Positions 62,655 to 64,000 of a stretch of 64,000 nt of DNA are shown one piece after another; within the stretch, counting starts at the first letter, position 1, and the number at the start of each line of letters is the position of its first letter. The notes beneath the pieces are model-generated. The model was given only the letters and a program-made list of their open reading frames with translations. It was not told the DNA's origin and searched no databases. The translations under genes and the position numbers were made by a program. The stretch is from JAEUMG01 sp046349315 (GTDB lineage Bacteria > Pseudomonadota > Alphaproteobacteria > Rhizobiales > Aestuariivirgaceae): NCBI GenBank assembly GCA_046349315.1, contig JAXMCQ010000020.1:47597-111596 (forward strand), given 5' to 3'.

Positions 62655-63071
62655 ATGCTACCATTCTGCGATGCTCTCGATAAATTGCGCACGGCCGGGT
62701 TGCGGCCCACCCGCCAGCGCCTGTCCTTGACGCAGATCCTGTTCGGCCAGGGCAACCGGCATATCACGGCCGAAGAGCTTCATGCGGAGGCGCAGACCGC
62801 CAAGGCCGATGTGTCACTGGCGACCGTCTACAACACGCTCAACCAGTTCACCGAAGCGGGCCTGCTGCGCGAAGTCGCCATCGAGGGCGACCGCAGCTAT
62901 TTCGACACCAACACCTCGAATCACTTCCATTATTACCTCGAGAGCGAAGGCCGATTGCTCGATATCGAAGGCGACGACATCAAGGTGATGGGGCTGCCTG
63001 ACGTTCCGGCAGGCACCGAAATCGACCGGATTGACGTCATTGTCAGGTTGCGGGGCGGCAAGACGTCCTGA
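62655..63071 (+). CDS. irr: Iron response regulator Irr (Fur family)
   Basis: 138 residues from ATG 62655 (MLPFCDALDKLR). The winged helix reads GLRPTRQRLSLTQILFGQGNRHITAEEL...VSLATVYNTLNQF, and the metal/heme region is TSNHFHYYLE, the Irr-like form of the Fur histidine cluster. It represses or activates iron and heme genes and is degraded in the presence of heme in some rhizobia. Its place next to fabA-fabB-fabI is conserved in Rhizobiales, which supports the call. Confidence 0.9.
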   Translation: MLPFCDALDKLRTAGLRPTRQRLSLTQILFGQGNRHITAEELHAEAQTAKADVSLATVYNTLNQFTEAGLLREVAIEGDRSYFDTNTSNHFHYYLESEGRLLDIEGDDIKVMGLPDVPAGTEIDRIDVIVRLRGGKTS

Positions 63072-63106
63072 TTTTCTGCCGCGCGGCTGCGGCAGCGGGG
63101 GCAATC

Positions 63107-63697
63107 GTGGCGAAATCCGACGAGATTGACGGCGATTCGGGTCCCGAAATTGCTCATATTTTGGAGCGTTTGGGCCGCATTATGCGGGGCGCCGAGCATG
63201 ATGGCGGGCTCAATCCGGCACAATGGGAAGGCTTGCGCTATCTCGGCCGGGCGAACCGGTTTTCGAACTCTCCAGGCGCCCTGACCCGCTATCTCGGGGC
63301 CACCAAAGGCACGGTTTCGCAGACGCTTAAGGCCTTGGAGCGCAAGGGTTTTATTGCAAAGTCGACGAGACCGGGGGTGAAGCGCTCGATCATTCTCAGC
63401 GTCACCGCAAAGGGCGAGCAAGCGCTCGCCGGCGATCCCTGGAACGACCTTGCCGGGATCGCCGAAGAACTGGGCGGAAAAACCCGCAGAAGGCTTGCAA
63501 AAGGCCTCCAGGAAGTGCTTGCCGGAGCGCTCCGGAAGGGCGGTTACAGGCGCTTCGGAAGCTGTCCGGAGTGCCGTTTTTTCCGCGAAAAAGGGCGTCA
63601 AAACGATCCTTCAGGACCGCATTTATGCATGCTTTTCGATGCACCTTTGGCGACACCGGAACTGCGCCAAATCTGCGTGGGATATGAGCCTGCCTAG
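63107..63697 (+). CDS. MarR-family regulator with a cysteine-rich C-terminus
   Basis: 196 residues from GTG 63107 (GCGGGG upstream). The N-terminal two-thirds is a MarR winged helix (NPAQWEGLRYLGRA, YLGATKGTVSQTLKALERKGFI). The C-terminal tail has four spaced cysteines (CPEC, then HLC and QIC) that could bind zinc or an iron-sulphur cluster and sense redox state. Ordinary MarR proteins lack this tail. It follows irr by 35 bp on the same strand and overlaps the convergent gene by 4 bp. Confidence 0.85.
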   Translation: MAKSDEIDGDSGPEIAHILERLGRIMRGAEHDGGLNPAQWEGLRYLGRANRFSNSPGALTRYLGATKGTVSQTLKALERKGFIAKSTRPGVKRSIILSVTAKGEQALAGDPWNDLAGIAEELGGKTRRRLAKGLQEVLAGALRKGGYRRFGSCPECRFFREKGRQNDPSGPHLCMLFDAPLATPELRQICVGYEPA

Positions 63698-64000
63698 CGC
63701 GCCTTTTCGGCGAGATGAACCAGCTCCAGGCGCAGTGAAACCGTGTCAAAACACGGTTTTCCGAACTCCAGACGCCTAAAAATCCCGTCTTTTTCCAGGT
63801 CCGCGCCGTCGGGATCGAGGGCTGCGATCGACCAGTCGCCATCGTCCGAACCCAGCAAGTTCACGGCATAATCGCGAATAGCCTTGCGGTGGTCGTCGTT
63901 CATGTGCTGGCGCGCCGAAACCTCCAGTGCCGGCCATTCCTTGACCCTCTCGCCATCCAAAAGCACCTCGGCACAATCCATGGTTTCAATGCGGCCGAAG
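63694..64000 (-). CDS. HugZ/DUF2470-type heme-utilisation or flavin-binding protein, C-terminal part
   Basis: The frame is open to the window end, so the 5' part is missing; the ATG at 63981 is not the real start, since GFGRI upstream fits the family. The visible part has the DUF2470 segment MNDDHRKAIRDYAVNLLG and FRRLEFGKPCFDTVSLRLELVHLAEKAR. Such proteins have a split-barrel flavin-like domain and often act in heme handling. The neighbouring irr gene fits an iron/heme role. Confidence 0.85.
   Translation of the reverse strand, partial: FGRIETMDCAEVLLDGERVKEWPALEVSARQHMNDDHRKAIRDYAVNLLGSDDGDWSIAALDPDGADLEKDGIFRRLEFGKPCFDTVSLRLELVHLAEKAR

Overview
The window looks like chromosomal DNA of an alphaproteobacterium of the Hyphomicrobiales (Rhizobiales) type. 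The evidence is the irr / fabA-fabB-fabI cluster, the dnaA-dnaN-recF-gyrB run with rpsT next to dnaA, the rpoN-lptABC-hpf-ptsN cluster, a FeuN/FeuP/FeuQ-like signalling trio and a FixK/FNR-type box before a universal stress gene. The DNA is GC-rich, roughly 60% by eye, and most long antisense frames are shadows. I could not assign a genus.

Layout. 1-1.6 kb: 3' end of an amino-acid permease and a DUF1622 membrane protein. 1.5-14.7 kb: an accessory metabolic region with two CocE/NonD-type serine hydrolases bracketing a complete oligopeptide ABC importer (binding protein, two permeases, two ATPases), a DMT exporter, a BesD-superfamily Fe(II)/2-oxoglutarate oxygenase, an iron-type alcohol dehydrogenase and a stand-alone HEAGH peptidase-like protein. 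14.9-18.1 kb: an MFS exporter divergent from a MerR regulator across a classic 19-bp-spacer promoter, then an HD-domain phosphohydrolase with small downstream ORFs. 18.3-24.2 kb: tRNA-Ser, ptsN, hpf, rpoN, lptB, lptA, lptC, a short RNase D and tRNA-Leu.

24.2-35.8 kb: lepA, a DUF3750 protein, usp, then pheT, a DUF559 gene, pheS, rplT and rpmI. The usual infC-rpmI-rplT-pheST order is present but interrupted twice: a PepSY/response regulator/PhoQ-like kinase trio lies between infC and rpmI, and a DUF559 gene flanked by palindromic repeats lies between pheS and pheT. 35.9-45.6 kb: a trimethylamine-dehydrogenase-like flavoprotein with an alpha/beta hydrolase and a YciI protein, then an epimerase-like protein, queG, a GST, uppP, an NDUFA9-like reductase and a large PDZ/multi-TM/GAF protein with no kinase domain.

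45.5-52.9 kb: gyrB, recF, dnaN, dnaA and rpsT, with a 0.66-kb non-coding stretch upstream of dnaA. 52.9-59.6 kb: enoyl-CoA hydratase, mutM, and the tightly packed ubiE-ubiB-coaBC-dut-thiF run. 59.8-64 kb: fabI, fabB and fabA (unsaturated fatty-acid synthesis) divergent from irr, a MarR-type regulator with a cysteine-rich tail and the C-terminal part of a HugZ/DUF2470-type protein.

The most interesting points are the peptide-uptake/CocE/BesD-like locus, the TMADH-like enzyme with a conserved flavin-linking Cys30 but an altered substrate pocket, the repeat-bracketed DUF559 gene inside pheST, and the orphan ComP-like sensor. None is proven to be a new system from sequence alone.
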